Notes: generated by a model from the letters alone, not told the origin. A stretch of 64,000 bases of DNA from Phoebastria nigripes (GCA_035582835.1 JAYKAV010003108.1:145802-209801), one strand, 5' to 3'; counted from the stretch's first letter, positions 38,201 to 52,853 are shown. Numbers and translations are program-made.

Positions 38201-38827
38201 AAGAATTGGATCTGTCCATCTCTAAGGGCTTTTTCTTGTGGCTTAGATTTAGAAATATACAGTTGAACTCTGCTGTTACTTCACAAGCTTCCTAAAAACA
38301 TTAACACCTACATTGCAGTGCAGAATTTTATTAATCCTTTAGTTTCTGGCAAGTTCAAAGATGAAACATGCATGCAGTATTTCTGACTTGAACGGATGTC
38401 AGGATCCATGTGTTGCAAAAGCAGCCACTTTCTCAGGGCAGAGTTCACAAGGTTCTCCAGTTCTGTTTCTGTGGTGTCTGTGAACTGGGTGTCACTGGAG
38501 GAATCATATCTTCTGTGAAGATCCTGCTTAGTTGGTACCTTGATAATATGATTAGATTAATACTTAATGCTGAGTGTGCTGTGTGGCCTTTCAAGTAACC
38601 CAGGATGTAAATAAGCAGGTGACTATTATTAAAAATTGTCTCTGCCTGCAGCATATCAAAGGCTTTGGTTCATCAGCAATAAAAAAAGCGTAACAAGAAA
38701 TTTGTAGAATGTTTTGGTTTTACCTGAGTCTCTAACTTTCTCTTGCTTATAGGAATGGCAGGGAGTAGGGCTGGGAGAAAGTGTGAGGGCAACTTGGGAG
38801 TTTTCAAGAAAGAGCAAATTCCTTTTG

Positions 38828-38870
38828 GCACCTCTTTTTTTTTTTCTTTCTTCTTCTCTCTCCTGGCTGC
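38828..38870. repeat. Pyrimidine-rich simple sequence (T/CTT/CT)
   Basis: The + strand carries a T run followed by CTTTC, TTCTTC and TCTCTCT in nearly uninterrupted pyrimidine. It is low-complexity sequence in intron 2 and not obviously tied to an exon. Confidence 0.65.
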
Positions 38871-38954
38871 CCTGCAATTGATAAAAATAAAACTGATACG
38901 AAAATGGCTTTCTGGCCTTCCAGAACCTTGAAGAACAGTACACAAAAATAGCCC

Positions 38955-38967
38955 TTTTTTTTTTTTT
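38955..38967. repeat. T13 homopolymer
   Basis: Thirteen T on the + strand in intron 2, about 90 bp after the pyrimidine-rich tract. No retroposon body was recognised beside it. Confidence 0.75.
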
Positions 38968-41900
38968 AACCAAGGGAGTGACAGAATAAGATGGAACAAA
39001 CATTTAATTTTTGTAAACTAATGCTATGACAGCTTCTTGTGCCTTTGGCAGGCATGAAAACCGGTTCAGTTCTTTGAAGAAAAAAATTTTGAACTCTTGG
39101 CTGATGTCTGTGCTAAGAAAGCATGGAAGGAATGACTTCCTCTTGTTGGCTTTAGGTCTCCCACTTCTCAGTTTCAATTTAAGACATGGGTGAACAAAGT
39201 TCCTGACCTTTCTCTGCTGGTCACTTTTTTTTTAACCAATTGTTTCAGGCCAGAGAATTGTGCTGGGACATGTGGCAGTATGATGGAGCAGGCACCTTGC
39301 AGGGGTGGCACTGGTTTTCTTGAGCATCTGTAGCAGAGCAGCAGAAGCAGATATAGCAGAAGAAGTTGCAGCTGGGGTTTTGTTCCTCCTGCTACAGAAG
39401 AGGAACATCTGCTCTTCTCAAGGCTGGCTGAGCAAGGATTTGGGAAAAGAATGTGCAAATTTGCTAGCTGAACTAGGCATCCAAATATTTAACATGAGGC
39501 ATTCAGCTTTTTGAGAGCCGCTATTAAAATAAACATGTGTCTAGTGTAAAATGGCTATCACCTTGAAGCAGTGAATCCTTTCACATGGCTGCCTACTAGT
39601 AAAACTTCTGTCTGGGGAGCATTAGAGCATGCAAGTAAAACAAGAAAACTGCTTTGTTTAGAAGTACAGCTTTGGTAATGTCTGATAAAGCACTTTCTAA
39701 AATAACGGTTGTTAGAGCTTTTGCACAATACTGTTTTCATCCACATCTGACATTTAAACGTTGAAATACTATTGAGTCAGTGTTGCAGAATGTTTTCATG
39801 ATGACCATATTACTCCAAGGAGTCTGATCAAGGAGCCAAAAAACTGAATAACCTCAAGCATTTTTTCTCCTGCTGCATCATCTATTGGAAAGTTTCTCTC
39901 AAGGCNCACATTCAGAAATCATGATGAAGTACCCTGACATAGTATGGAAAGACTAGAAAGTGACTTAATGAGTTTAAAGTGCAATCCTGACTTGAATAGA
40001 GGTCATGTTTTATAGGTCAAAAGTGCTCAAGCTGGTGATAAAAATGAGCCTTTGTTGTAATTCACTTCTGTTAGCTATGCTGGCTTATGGTGCTACAAGT
40101 GAACTGTACTGGGTTTTCTTAAAGGTAAGACTTCAAACTACAATTTATTAATTGATGTAAACCTGTCAAGACAGATTAAAGATTTATGACTTGATCTGCA
40201 GAAGTGTTTTTATAACAGCTGCAAATAATAGGTGGAATAGCTTGAGTCCCATGGTGGATTTTCAAGGTTGGAGACTGGAAGAAGTGTTTTGAATTATAAA
40301 CTTGGCATACCTGCGTGGGAGTCGAAGATGGGCCCTTGCCACTTTCCTGAGCAAAACCGTGTGAGAAACACTCAGTAGGTGCTTTGTAGTGAACCCGACC
40401 TGTTCTTCTGTCACCCTGGGAAAGCACCGGGATACATGAGAGGGGACTGATAGCTTTGTTCCGTTTGACTTGTTCATGTATTCAGCGGGCCTGACAGTTT
40501 TCTATGATGTGAATGGTAAAGAAACGTGCACCCACGTCACTAAGGAGACTGTTATAGCATTTTTCCTAAAACTTCAAAAATGCAATCTCTTAGGCTCTTT
40601 ACATGTTCATCTCTGTGCCTGCCCTGNTCAAGTCAGCAGCAGCTCCATTCTTCTGGTATGGAAGAAATACAGCTGGCAAACCTTTACCCTGATTGTGTGT
40701 ATTGGAGGGACTAAAACGCTTTTAAGGGTACAGACTTGATCCTAGCTGCCAAAGCATTTAATGATCTTTTTTCTGCCACTTATTTCCTTCCACTCCCATT
40801 AGGCCTCATATTAGAAAAGTGCTTCATTAATAAGGTATTACAACTGAAGATATAAATCTACAGATCAGGAAGGCTAAAGGTTCAGACTTTGACCTAGTTA
40901 TTGCATTGCTTAAATTTGCTTTTCTATAGGTAGTCACATTGATTGAGGCTTGTCTTTGTCATGCTTTTTCCAAGTACTCAAGAAAATACTGTATTCCAGA
41001 TACCCTGTCTGGCAGTGGTGCGTGCAATACTGAACTTTGAGTGACCTAATTGAATAGATTAGGGATGAATACAGCAAACATCCTGTCTCAGTATCTATAA
41101 AAGACATTGCACAGTAAGTATGGCGCTGCTGTAATGCACATGGCTTTCTGCTAGGCAGGTGGAGAATGAAAACTTTTGACCACGGAGCAGTGCAGATGGT
41201 TTACTGCTGTCATTGTGTGTGTCAAAGCATAAGATTTGGAGAAGGAAATAGCAATACTTAGGCTGGATGTGCATTGGTAAAAGAAACAAGTGAAAGATGT
41301 TCAAAAGTCCCCTCTGATATCGCAACCAAATGGTTTCATCAGCAGTGAAGGAGGAAAGAGAAAGATGAAGTGCTCTGTTCTGGGTGTGAGGCTTGTTTGG
41401 GCCCTTTTGTCCCATCAGCTGGATCTGAGGGTTAGGGACAGTCAGGGGTTGCAGTTCCCTAGTTACTGCTGATAAAGCACGTTCGTGAGTTTGAAGAAAG
41501 TTTGTCTCGCTGCTCATCTGCTTTAGCCTCAGAGTATATCTTGGGAAAATCAGCTGGCAAAGTCGTGAATGGTCTTTATGGCAGAAATTAGACCAGGATG
41601 ATGTCAGACAAACTGAAGTGTGAGCTTGAAGGAGAGGAAACAGATGAAGAGCAGAGGCAAACATGTGGTCTGATGGTGTGTGGAGGTAGGGGTGGCCCAC
41701 ACAGGGAGCAGAAGAACTGTTTCAGCAAACTCTGCAAGCCTCTCCCAAGAGATCCTGTCCCAGCAGGATCATAGTCAAACAGTCCAAGAAGCTGGAAAAG
41801 CAGTGAAGGAGGGGCTGGGGGCCTGTGGGTGGCTTTTTGGATGAGGCGAGAAGCTGCCTCAGAGGATGAAAATAGATTGTTCTTTCTCTGCCTTAAAAAG

Positions 41901-44737
41901 GCAGGTGGGAGAGGGATAAACAGGAGTGCAAGGCTGTGCTGTTGAGGAGTGGGCAGAAAGGGTTGGTGTTTAGTGTGATGAGACTTGTCATCTTTCTCCA
42001 CCTGGTCTGGTTGAAGCTGCCATAAAAGGGATGGATAAGCACTCAGAGGGTAACATGTGTGCAGGGAGATGGCAGCCTGGAGGATCGTCGGATGAAGCAG
42101 GCTTGCCCCATGGTGGGCTTCCAGTGGCTGCAGGCACATAGTCTTACTGGAACCCTCTCTCAGTTTAGCAGCTGGGGTGGGAATATTTTATGTAATGCTA
42201 TGAACGGCAATATTAGTCTTGATTTTTTTTTTTAAATTCTCTCCGATTTTGGAAATTTTGAATTGGTACAATTCAAACATTGCTTCTCCCTCAGAACAAG
42301 TGCTAGTGAGTGCTCTCTTCTGTAGAGATAAGAAGGTCTTTGTTCTGCTCCATCCAAATGTTGAGCTGTAAACTTTGTCTACTCACGCTGTAAACAATGA
42401 TTTGCATCTAATGATGAACTGCTAATGCACACAGTATTCCTTGCTTTTTAAAAGTAGCTTAGATGTGCTTTAACTATCAACGTATCTATGCTAGCTATGT
42501 AGTTTTTAGGGAATACCAGCTCTGTACTTGTTAGGGGACTTAACTACAGAGAGGGGAATAAGGGCCCGTCCTTGGCAATGAGTCTCTAGCTTGCATCTCT
42601 TGGGGTGCATAAGACCTGATAGTCACTGACCCCTAGATTAACAAATTTCTGAACGTGTCAGATTAAACAGTTTCTATAACCAAGATACCGGACAATCAAA
42701 TGGTAATTTGCTATAGTAATTCTGACAGTTAAAAACATTGTGTTAATATACTTAATGTAAATGTGTTTTCTGGCAGTGTTTTTTGTTTTTAAGATGTGCA
42801 TTATGCTTATAGTCAAGGATTGAATAGCCAAGACACTTAAAGCTAACAAAACAAAGCACCTACCAAAATAGCACTTGAAAAACAGAGACTTATACTGCTT
42901 ATAGAAGCACAGTTAAAAAGCCATCAAACCAATGAAGTAGTCTGGGAATGGGGAGAGAAGACAAAACCTAAGGAGTCATCGAAACTTGGGATGAGGATCA
43001 TTCTTGGGATGAATGGAGTCTGCTTGGCCAGTATTTTGTACTGTCCTGGTAAAATCTGTGACCTGTGAATCATCTAAAAAGAAAACTCAGCCAGACAAAG
43101 CCTCATGTGATGTATTCCCTGGGTCAGCTGTTCAGGATCACTCACTGCCTCCTGCTTAACTTTGAATCTGCTCCTGAGTTGCTATTTGTCATCTCTGAGA
43201 AGCGAATGTGAAACTTATGTTCCAATTCTTGTACTGTGGTTTTTGTCTTCTCTTATTTTGACTTTGCATGGGAGAAAAACTTTAAACATTTGGCTTACTG
43301 CAGATGTATCTTGTGCAAACTCGAGCAGTATTTCCTGAGTAAAACATAGGAAGTGTGTGTCTTCCTTCTGATTATAGCAGTTATTCTTAACACTGAGAAA
43401 CAGAAATATAATCTGTGCAAGAATATTGAGCATTTCGTTATGCCNTTTCTATTTTTCTATGTTTTCATTTTTTAAGAAATCCTAAAACCCAAGAGCTCCA
43501 TTTCTTACTTGCCATCTACTAACTGATGCAGAGTTTTACTCCCTTGTAAGCACAGCATTGCCTGCTGTATCCCTGCTTCAAAGGTTTTTGCTAGCTGGTG
43601 TCTTTCCCATCTGCCTCAGATTGGTATGCCTGATCTGAAGCAAGCTGAAAATCCTTGACTATTTGGGTAGTCTGAGCAATATTTAAAAAGCTGCTTGCTA
43701 GCCAGTGCCAAGCATGAAAATTAAAGTGTGCTCAGGGAAACATCCTTTTAAGAAGCATGCCTCATCAGCGGGAAGGAAGATCTTGTGTTTTTCAACAACC
43801 CTATATGAAATCTAGCTAGTGTATTTCTATTTTTTTGGAGGGGGAAAAAAAGCAAAATCCAAACCTCCTGAACTTTTGTAACTCCTGTTCTGACTCCTCA
43901 TCTTTGGCTTAAGAAAGAAGAGATTTTCTTCTTGCTCCCTTCCTACTGTTCTGTCTTACAGCCAAACCCAGTTCTTCCCGCTGTTGCATCTTTCTCGGCC
44001 TTTGCATTTGGGATGGTTAAGAGTCTTGCTACCTCTTTATAACTGACAGTTAGCCTCCACCCTTTACTGGTGTTCCCTGCTTTGCCTCAAACAGGTATGG
44101 GTCGGTCTTTATCCTGAACGTCAGGAGCAAAAGTGTACAGAATCAATATAATCTCCCTGGTTTTGTAAAGACGGTAAATGATGACTACAGCACTGTAGCA
44201 GTCTGTTTGCATGCTCAGAAAGTTGGTGATACTTCTACGTTAGGTTGCCTTCACATTTTAAGCTTTTCGCTCTAATGAGAAACAGTAACTATATATTTTA
44301 ATGAGATCTTAAATTCTAGGAAAGTTCATTTCCCCAGGTCAAACTTCTTGTTTGCAAGGGACGGAGGTTTGCCAACATGCTGTGCTTGAAAGGAATCATT
44401 GTGCAATATTTGTCCTTTTAAGCCATCCTACCCCATAACTGCATGCTATCAACTTGAGAATGCAGCTTTTTACATGAGAACAAGCATAATGACATGGAAA
44501 ACAGATCTGCATCTGTTGATTCTCACTTGATGTTCGGACTGGGGCTTAATAGGTGCAAAATTGGTTCAAATAAATCACCTAGACATCCGGTTTATTTATT
44601 AATAAGCATGTGTCTACACCTTGGTGTAGTCTGTCTGCATGAGGTTTCTTTTTCGTGCAAATCACGCTTGCTACAGCCTAAGCCTCCCTGGCCTGAATAG
44701 CTTTCCTCCTCTTTCAGAGTCGAACCCCAGCAGCTGT

Positions 44738-44781
44738 GATGCAACCTGGGAGAGAAGCAGTTACGATGCAACCTGGGAGAG
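44738..44781. repeat. Tandem duplication, 27-bp period
   Basis: The 17-mer GATGCAACCTGGGAGAG occurs at 44738-44754 and at 44765-44781, giving a period of 27 bases. The second copy leads into an ambiguous base at 44799. It is a small intronic duplication. Confidence 0.85.
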
Positions 44782-47523
44782 GTTTTCTCCTGCTGGCTNC
44801 AACCCCTGGGTCCTGGGGAAGGAAGTGGTTGCCATGGCACTGCTGCGGTTCCTGTGCTGTGCTCCTTGCTGGCTGGAAAAGAGAATCGATTTTGTTTCAG
44901 TACAGCCGTTCGTTATTTTGTGCAGGGCAGATACTATTGCTGTTGTGGTAGCAATATATTCTGGCAAGGAAAACCCTCACTGAAGTGAAGGTGTAAGCCA
45001 CATGTAGATCTTCTTACAATAGAGATGCATGCCAGGTTCACTTCTGTCTGCACAGTTCCTGTTTCCCCCATTCCTGCTGTGGGCAGCCTTGTCGAGGAGG
45101 AATAAGAGATCTGTTGCTAGTTACCTGGAATTTATTTTTAGCTAGGAAGTCATCCTGAAATGGAAATCCAGAGTCAAATTACATCTGCTCTTTGCTCTTT
45201 GTTGCTCCAATGCTCCTTTATATCTGTCCTGTGGATTATTAATCTGTGCAACACCTTTTGGCCCTACTGTGGAGAGCAGAAGGGAAGTTTTATTGATGAC
45301 TGATTTTTTCCAATTGCTGTACTTGAATGTAGAAACACCAGATACTTTTGGTTCAGCTAATGCTCTCCTCTGATCCTCAAAGGGCAATTTAATGGCAGCC
45401 AGATGTTAGTCATTGTTAATCTTCATCCCACACGTTCCAGGCATTAAAACAATGATTGCCTTTTATCCTTGAATTTGGAAGCTATTGCAATTCACTTGGT
45501 ATTTCAGTTTAACATTTGATGTAGGAATGGTGAGCGGTGCGATACAGTCAGTGTGCTGGGCAGTGAAGAAAAATAGTGCTGGCTGTCCTTTCATCTAGAA
45601 ATCAAATTAACATTCAATATTTCTAGGCTTTGGTCCCATCAGATTCTCCCCATGAGTGCATGAATGCTTAAGTCCATATACCCATCATTGACTTGCTGAT
45701 AAGACACAGTCACAATTAAGTAGGAAGTGTCTAAATAAATCCCAGTGTTTGTGGCCTAACTTCTTACTCATAAGTGTTATCTCAAATAATGAAAGGAGAT
45801 ATTTGGCTTCCCTTTTACTGGGGAACTCTGGTACAGTGGAGATCAGACAGTAGTGAGTCAAAGGCTGGTTATAATATGTAGAAAAACAATAATGAAACTT
45901 TATGAAAATATCTTTCTGCTGGATGCCAAGGTTTCTCCCTAGGTGCTAATCACTTGCTCAATGTTATTGCTGCTTCTGTCAGGGTACTTGTGGAGATCTG
46001 GAGGTATCTTAGCAACTGTAGTAGCCTGTTCTGGATCAGAATGGGTTAGGTTTAGTTGCTTTAGTTTGGTTGAGTAATCACACTTGGTTAGAGACAGTTG
46101 CCAAGCTCCTTTCTATCCAAGATTCATTTTCTCTGAAATGGATATATTAGAGAAGCCCTCTGTGTAAACACTATTAGGCAGATGAAAATTTATCACGAAG
46201 GGGTTGTTTCAGGGCTTGGAAAGGAAGCAAAAAACCCACCCATATTCTCCTTTTCAATCTTAAATTATTCCAAAGCGTCAGCTTTGGGTTCTTAAGAAAA
46301 TAATTCTTGTTGTTTTTAAAATTATTCCCATCCAGGATGCAATTAAATACCACTTAGTTACAAGAAAAAAGGTTTAAACACAGGTTAAGCATAAAAAGAA
46401 CAATATATCTGGTGTGTACAGTGATAGTGCTGAGCTATTTTGTTGGAAAGCAGCCTTTGCAGGTCAGTGTGGTTGTCACTTGAGGGGGTAGTGACAGGCA
46501 CACACAGCCTTTCTGTACTTGTTCTCACTGCTGAAGGCAGATGGGTTACACAGCTGTAGCATCTAACTTGCTGCGTCCAGATGGTCAACTTCAGATGCTG
46601 TGTATGTGGCATCACTTTCTTGTTAATAATCCAGATATGGCTCATAAATCCCAGGCTAAGAATTCAGGCAAGAATGTAAACTTACCTTGAGCAGCACAAC
46701 AGCTTAGCTGGCTCTGGCCATTTGTGCCTTGAGGGCAGAGTAAAGCATTTCTAGAAGGTTACCAGTACCGCTGTCGTCAGACTCATGGCGATGCCTAGGT
46801 TTGTAGAGGACATGCTAACCACAAGCATACATAGAACAAGTATTCAAATCAGGTAAAACTGCTGACTTGTGAATATATCTCCTAATGAAACACACTGACC
46901 TCTTCAACAAAGAGCAAGCATGTAAATCTTCTCTAAGATGTTGGGTTAATGACCTATAATTTGGTGACTGCCTTTGTTTTCCATGGAGCTGAGGAGTTCT
47001 CATCTGTTGCACTGGCCAAAAAAATTGAGCAGCAGCCGAGGAGAGCAACTCAACTCTCCTAAGGAAAATTAGACTAGTCCCTCTTAGCCATTTTTACATT
47101 CCATGTAAATGCAGAGAAAAATGTCTAGACATATTTATAAAAAAAAGTATTGATTGAATTTCAGCCTGAAGTGGCTCTGTAAGTGCTGTGTTTCAATGCC
47201 TTTAGAAGCAACCCAGTAACTTTGAGCCTTCGGAATGCTGATATTCTTGTGCACCATCTGCACACACCTGTGTGTTCTTGGAGTGCAACTGCTGCAATAA
47301 ATGACTGTGCTCTCTAACAGCTGTTTGAATAGTGTCCAATACTGTTTGTGTGCAAAGAAGCCTGAATTGTTGTACCTTAAATTTAGGGCTAATGGTACTC
47401 TGAACTGAAGGTAGTTACAAACCTGCTGCATTTCTTCAGGCTCTGGTTATGCCTGCATCCACAAATTGTCTATAGGTCTTATGAGTTGATTCTCTGAAGT
47501 AGGTAGTTCAGACAAATGACATG

Positions 47524-47547
47524 TTTTTTTAAAAAAAAAAAAAAAAA
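47524..47547. repeat. T7-A17 homopolymer junction
   Basis: Seven T are followed directly by 17 A in intron 2. The A-tract could mark a very old retroposed tail, but no element body was recognised, so it is called simple repeat. Confidence 0.75.
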
Positions 47548-48045
47548 TTGCTCTGTTAAGTTCTAAGAAATTGAGACTCAGAGGGTTTTGAGACTAATTA
47601 GTAAACATATCTGCACATCTTTGTGTTGAACATTCTGGGGAGCAAAGTATAGAGCTATGGGATCTGTTGTCCAGCCTGTGGAACTGTCACTCCAATTTAT
47701 ATTTTCTGGCATGCTTCTGATATTCAGTCTGTTTTTCATAATGAAGCTTGAAATTAACACAAACATCCCATTCAGAAGGCAACCTTTTAGACACAGGACT
47801 GGAATTGTCTTGAACTATTTGCTTTGAGTCTCCTGGTGGTGTACCTGCCTTGTCCTGATGGCAGGAGGAAACTGCATTGCATTGGTCTTGCTTTGTAAAA
47901 TGTGCAATTAACTTTCACCTTTGGATACCGAGAGCCCAATACACTTAATCATGATGACAAATCCTTCTCTGAGAGTGACTTAAGAAGAATATGCAATTAA
48001 GATACTTGCTTACATAAATAGATGAGGACCTGGTCCTAAAAGTAA

Positions 48046-48098
48046 CAATATCAGATGTAGTCAAAAAAGTGTCAATATCAGATGTAGTCAAAAAAAGT
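48046..48098. repeat. Perfect 27-bp tandem duplication
   Basis: The unit beginning CAATATCAGATGTAGTCAAA at 48046-48072 is repeated at 48073-48098, differing only by an extra A in the terminal A run. The near-identity implies a recent duplication, or an assembly or replication-slippage event, in intron 2. Confidence 0.9.
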
Positions 48099-51000
48099 CA
48101 AAGTGCTTCTGTAAGTATTTGGAGAGGATTTAACAAAGCAGGCAACAGATCTGGTTAGTCCAGTGGTTTGACTTGAGTACTGGCCTTTGAGTGTAAGGAT
48201 AAACAGTACATACAAAACTGTGCAACATTTTATTCTGGTTGACAAACTCAAAATTGTGCTGCTGACTAGCTTTTCTAGATCTGCAGTTTTTCTTCAGAAA
48301 TACAGTGATTTCCTCTTGTGGTTTTAACTTGCATGTAGGTATGATAGATTTGACTGATTAGACTCGACTCACCCAGGTGGGCATTGGTTACTGCTCATTC
48401 TTCAGCTAGCAAGCAACCTGTGGGACAGTTGCTCTTTAGTCGAAGACCTGATCTGCCTAGTAAGAGCAGGAGTGATTGCTGCACTCAGATTCAGGTAGCA
48501 CAGGATTTCGTCAAAGCCTTTCCTCCACTCCTTTGAGAGCCATGCACCTCTCTCATCTTTTACCACCTTCACAGGTGTGGAGAAGACCCATTTTTCCACC
48601 TTTTTGAGCAGTTATAAGGTCTACCTGACTTTGCTTTTAGCTTACTATGCAATTTTATTGTGTTGGGGTGTAGCCACAGGCAGTGGTGTTCCATTTTAGA
48701 GAAGCAGATAGAAAACAAACCCTGACTTTGTCTGTCTTGACATTCAAAGCATTTTGCTTTGAATAATCTGATATAAAATACAGGAACCAGTCGGGTTTCC
48801 TGGCATTAAAATGATTAATGTTCAGAAATCCTCATTTACATTTTTGTTAAAAGGCAAACTGTGCATTGGTAAGCCTGTTCCACCCCTGTATGAAAACACA
48901 CCATCATGGTTTGATGGAATAATTTTTTTTCTAACATTCAGAAACAGAGCTTTAAAAGCATCTAAATGTAGAACAGCTTAGCTCGGGCAACCTTCCTAGT
49001 GACTATTTTTTAAAAGACATGTATTGCTACTGTAGCATTCCATGAGCATAGCAAAAACCAAGAGGTGGAACTGAGCAGGTTTTTTGGTAGTTGAACATGA
49101 TACAAAAACCAAAACGTGATGAAGGCCTCTGTGCTTTCAGTGACTAAATGTGAAGTGGTGTTAGCAGCCAGTGGGGGACGTTGGGCTGCTGGACCTGTTG
49201 CGACCTGGCAGCTTTGCACTTCTGCAGAGCGGTGCTGCGGTTGATATGACAGCTTAGCACTTGCGAGTTTTCTCTTGTATATAGGTCTAAAGTCACAGAT
49301 GGTGAAGGCCCTCCACTGGTCTTCTGCTGTCAGAGGCACAGCTGCAGCAGAGGGGAGAGGCTGAGACCGTCTGGATGATGTTTCAGTGAGTGGTGTAGAC
49401 TGACTCAGGGTAGGGTGGAGATGGAACAGGGCAGAGCTGGCTTAGCACCAGCTTTGCTCCGTACCCTTCTTCTGCTGAGGACTTCTTGGCCCATGGAGGG
49501 GATCTGGTACATGTGTCTGAATACTGATATAGCACTGTCTGTCCAGGAGAAATCAGTGTGCTCTGTGACTGGAGCCCAAAATACTTCAGGATGCTGTGCT
49601 CTCTGCTAGAGTTGAAAGAATATAGTGTAGCCTTTGGCCTCTTCTTGACTAGAGGTCAGAAAGGTGAAGTAGCAGATGACTTAAAAGAAAGTAGAGTGTA
49701 CTATACAATACTGTAACACAGGGACGGCTTTTTTTAATGGTAATTGTATTGGTTTGTTAACCTTGTGAAGAGCAGAACCACATGCAAAGTACATAAGTTG
49801 GATATAAATTGTCAAAATTGTGGTTATTTTAAAAAGTCATTATTACTTTAGTGACCGGAGGTAGCAACTTCTGGAAAAAGTCTGAGTTTTTGGTGTCGTG
49901 TGAAGATGTACACATGCATCAAACTCAACCACAGCATTTATGTTGTTTTCAGGTATCCCATTATTTGGGAGGAGAGAAATGGTGGTTTGAGTCTGAAGTG
50001 GGGAGACATGAGTACAGCAAACCTGTATCTTGCTCCTGTATGCACCACTGCCTTCAGTGAGCAGTGCTTGTTCTTTCTTGGAGTAGCTGTCTCCTAAACT
50101 TCCCAAACTTAAGCAATTAATAAATCCATCATTTGCATAGCTTAGCATTTAAAGTGACTGATTCAGTGTGCAGTTAGCCTTCCCGGTTAGTAAATACTTT
50201 AAATGAGACTCTGCAGTTGTGCAAGATCAGATGCTTCCAACATACCTCAAAGAGTTAGTGTCAGATCTTACCTAAGCTACAAAATAAAAGCAAAAAGAAA
50301 AATAATATATGTTAATGTGCCCCCTCCTTTTATGCATGGACAATATTTCTAGTGTCTTTGTTAGCTGTGGAGAGGCATTTTAATCTTCTGCCCCCATAGT
50401 ACCCTGGTTCCCAAACTGTGTCAAACTTTGAAACAAAGATTGGCTTTACAAACAAGATCCAATTAGTGACTAAAGAGGAAACATTCTTCTTGGGGTGGAT
50501 AAGTGTCTGGATTCGGTGAAGAACTGGAAACACTTCTGTGATAATTAACATTATTCCTCAAGACAGTCTGTAATGAGAAATTGTTTCCATAGTCTTTTGG
50601 GTCTCTTTCCGTCTATTTCTCTGATTAATTGAAGGGTGGACAGGGTTGAGTAGAGAAGGTTTGCTGTAGTCCTATGGCTGTGCCTTGTGCACAGGGTTAG
50701 TGAAACTGCTGCTTACAGCTGTGGAAACTCTCAGCTGGCAAATGCAAGTAAAGTAACTTGCAGCAGAATGTGTCCTCGCATACCTGCTATGCATTGACCA
50801 TTAATAAACAATACATGCAAGCATGTGATCATGTAGCTCCAGTTTTTGGGACTGTACAATTGTATCTGCCTGTTCGCTTCTCTAAGATGCTCTGTTTCAT
50901 TTAAGTCAATAGTGAGATTTTTAGCTGTTCTTCTGTACTGAGCAGTGACTGAACTTGCGTGGACCCCACCGTCCACTAGAACAATACAAACCTTTGAATT

Positions 51001-52767
51001 GCGCGTTCTTCCCTGGTGTGGCTCTCCCCTCATTTTCAAAAGTGACTCACAGGCTAGGCTTGCCATAGTTGCCAGAAAATGATGTAATTTGGATAATGTA
51101 ATATCCCACATACAAACCAAAGGCTATTTAGAAATTGGGCTGACAAGAACAAAAAGGAAATAGCTGCATATCAGATGCATATCTCAATTTTTAAATGAGT
51201 ATAATTGTGTGTGCNCTTATTAAACATAGAGGTAGTGCAAAAGGCATAAAGAAAAGCTGCAGTGTTCCTTGAACCATGTTTTCAGATGACCACAGGTGGG
51301 TAATCCTGTTCTCCTGCTGTCTGCCTTGTGCCAGCAGTAGTTCATGCAGCCAAGCTGTGTCAGACCAGGGAATTGATCGGGTCAAGTGCTAACGTATGTA
51401 TCTTGTGGTGTTGCATTACTTCTCGGCAGGATCAGTTCCCTGGTCCCACTCTCCCCACAGCCTCTGGGGCACTGGTGTGGCCAAAAAGTGGAGGGAAAAT
51501 ACAGGCAAAAAAGAGCAGTGGAGAATGGGAAGAGAAGGGGGAAGCATGTTAACTTGTCCGGTGGCCATCTATCTGTACCTTAAAGCAACCCTGAAACGAT
51601 GGCCTTAGCCTCACTAGAGTGGCTTGGCATAATTTCAGATGCAAATGTCTAGTGTATTGACATGAAATGTTTCTTCATGTCCCCTTCTCCACCCTGCCGC
51701 ATGGTCTGAAAAGCCAGTATTTGCTGACGGCCCTTGCTCTGTTGGTGGGACCTGGGGAAGGGCTGCCCTGGGGAATAACTTGCCATCCCCAGAACTCCTT
51801 TGCTGCAGCAGCTCAGAGTGGTCTAACCCTGACACGCAGTGGACAGGGCTCCTGGCCAGTGCCTGGCATGGGCAGGTGAAATGCTGTGAACCTGCATCGA
51901 ATAAGACTGAGGCCAAAGCCTTTTCCCTTATAAAACAAAGGCAAAAGAGGCCAACAGGTAAGATTTGGTGGGAAAATAAACAGTCTTATAAGCTCTATTT
52001 TTTCCTTCTCCTTTTGTTCCTCTCCTGTTGCTGGCAGATGTATGAACTTGAATTCTGCTGCTTTGGGAATGTATGTGGAATTTCATTTGCTACTAACCAT
52101 CATGCTTTCAGATGTCTGACCCTGGCCTGGAAATATAGTATACAGTGAATCCCCAAGATAAATGAACTGAGCAGCATGTTTCTTATTACTTCATCTCTGT
52201 CTCTGTGTTCTGTATTAAAAACTAAACAGTGAATAGAAACTGGCATGTAAACTGACCCACCTGTATTAAGCACAACACTAAGCAAGATAAGTCTACATGT
52301 TCAGTCTGTGCACTTCATTTCCCTGTGTGATATAGTGCTGGCTCTGCCTCTTAGAGCAGCATGCTTTACTGCTCCTGCTGCTCCTGATTATTGCAACCAG
52401 AATACAAACAGATGTTCCTGGTAAGACTGTTAAATGTAGTGTTGAACTCAAATTCATCATAATTTAAAACTGTTTCTGAAAGAGGTCTTTGCCCTTTGAC
52501 TATCCCTAACCCAGATCATATCTTGGACCTGTAACTTAAAAGGAGTTAGAGGGAGTCATTATTTGACTGCCTTCCACTTCTGGAGTGGGATTTCCCATTT
52601 ACACACTGATGTGACAGGTACCATCAGAAAAGATTACTCTCCCACCAGCCTGTAGCTAAAAAGCATTGAACAACGCATATTGTTCATCCTGATGCAGATA
52701 ATTGCTCTTCAGAAGTCAGAAATGCATTGCCCAAGAGATGTCCACAGCGCATGGTTTTAAATAGGTG

Positions 52768-52853
52768 AAAAAACCAAACCAAAACAAAAACCAACAAACA
52801 AACAAAAACCCAAAACCAAACCAAACAAAAAAACCAAAACCAACGCCAAACCC
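52768..52853 (+). repeat. A/C-rich simple repeat (CCAAA-type)
   Basis: About 85 bases on the + strand consist almost only of A and C in irregular AAACC/CCAAA/ACAAA units, with a single G near the end. It is simple-repeat sequence in intron 2. Its reverse complement resembles the G/T tract 2.4 kb downstream. Confidence 0.88.
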
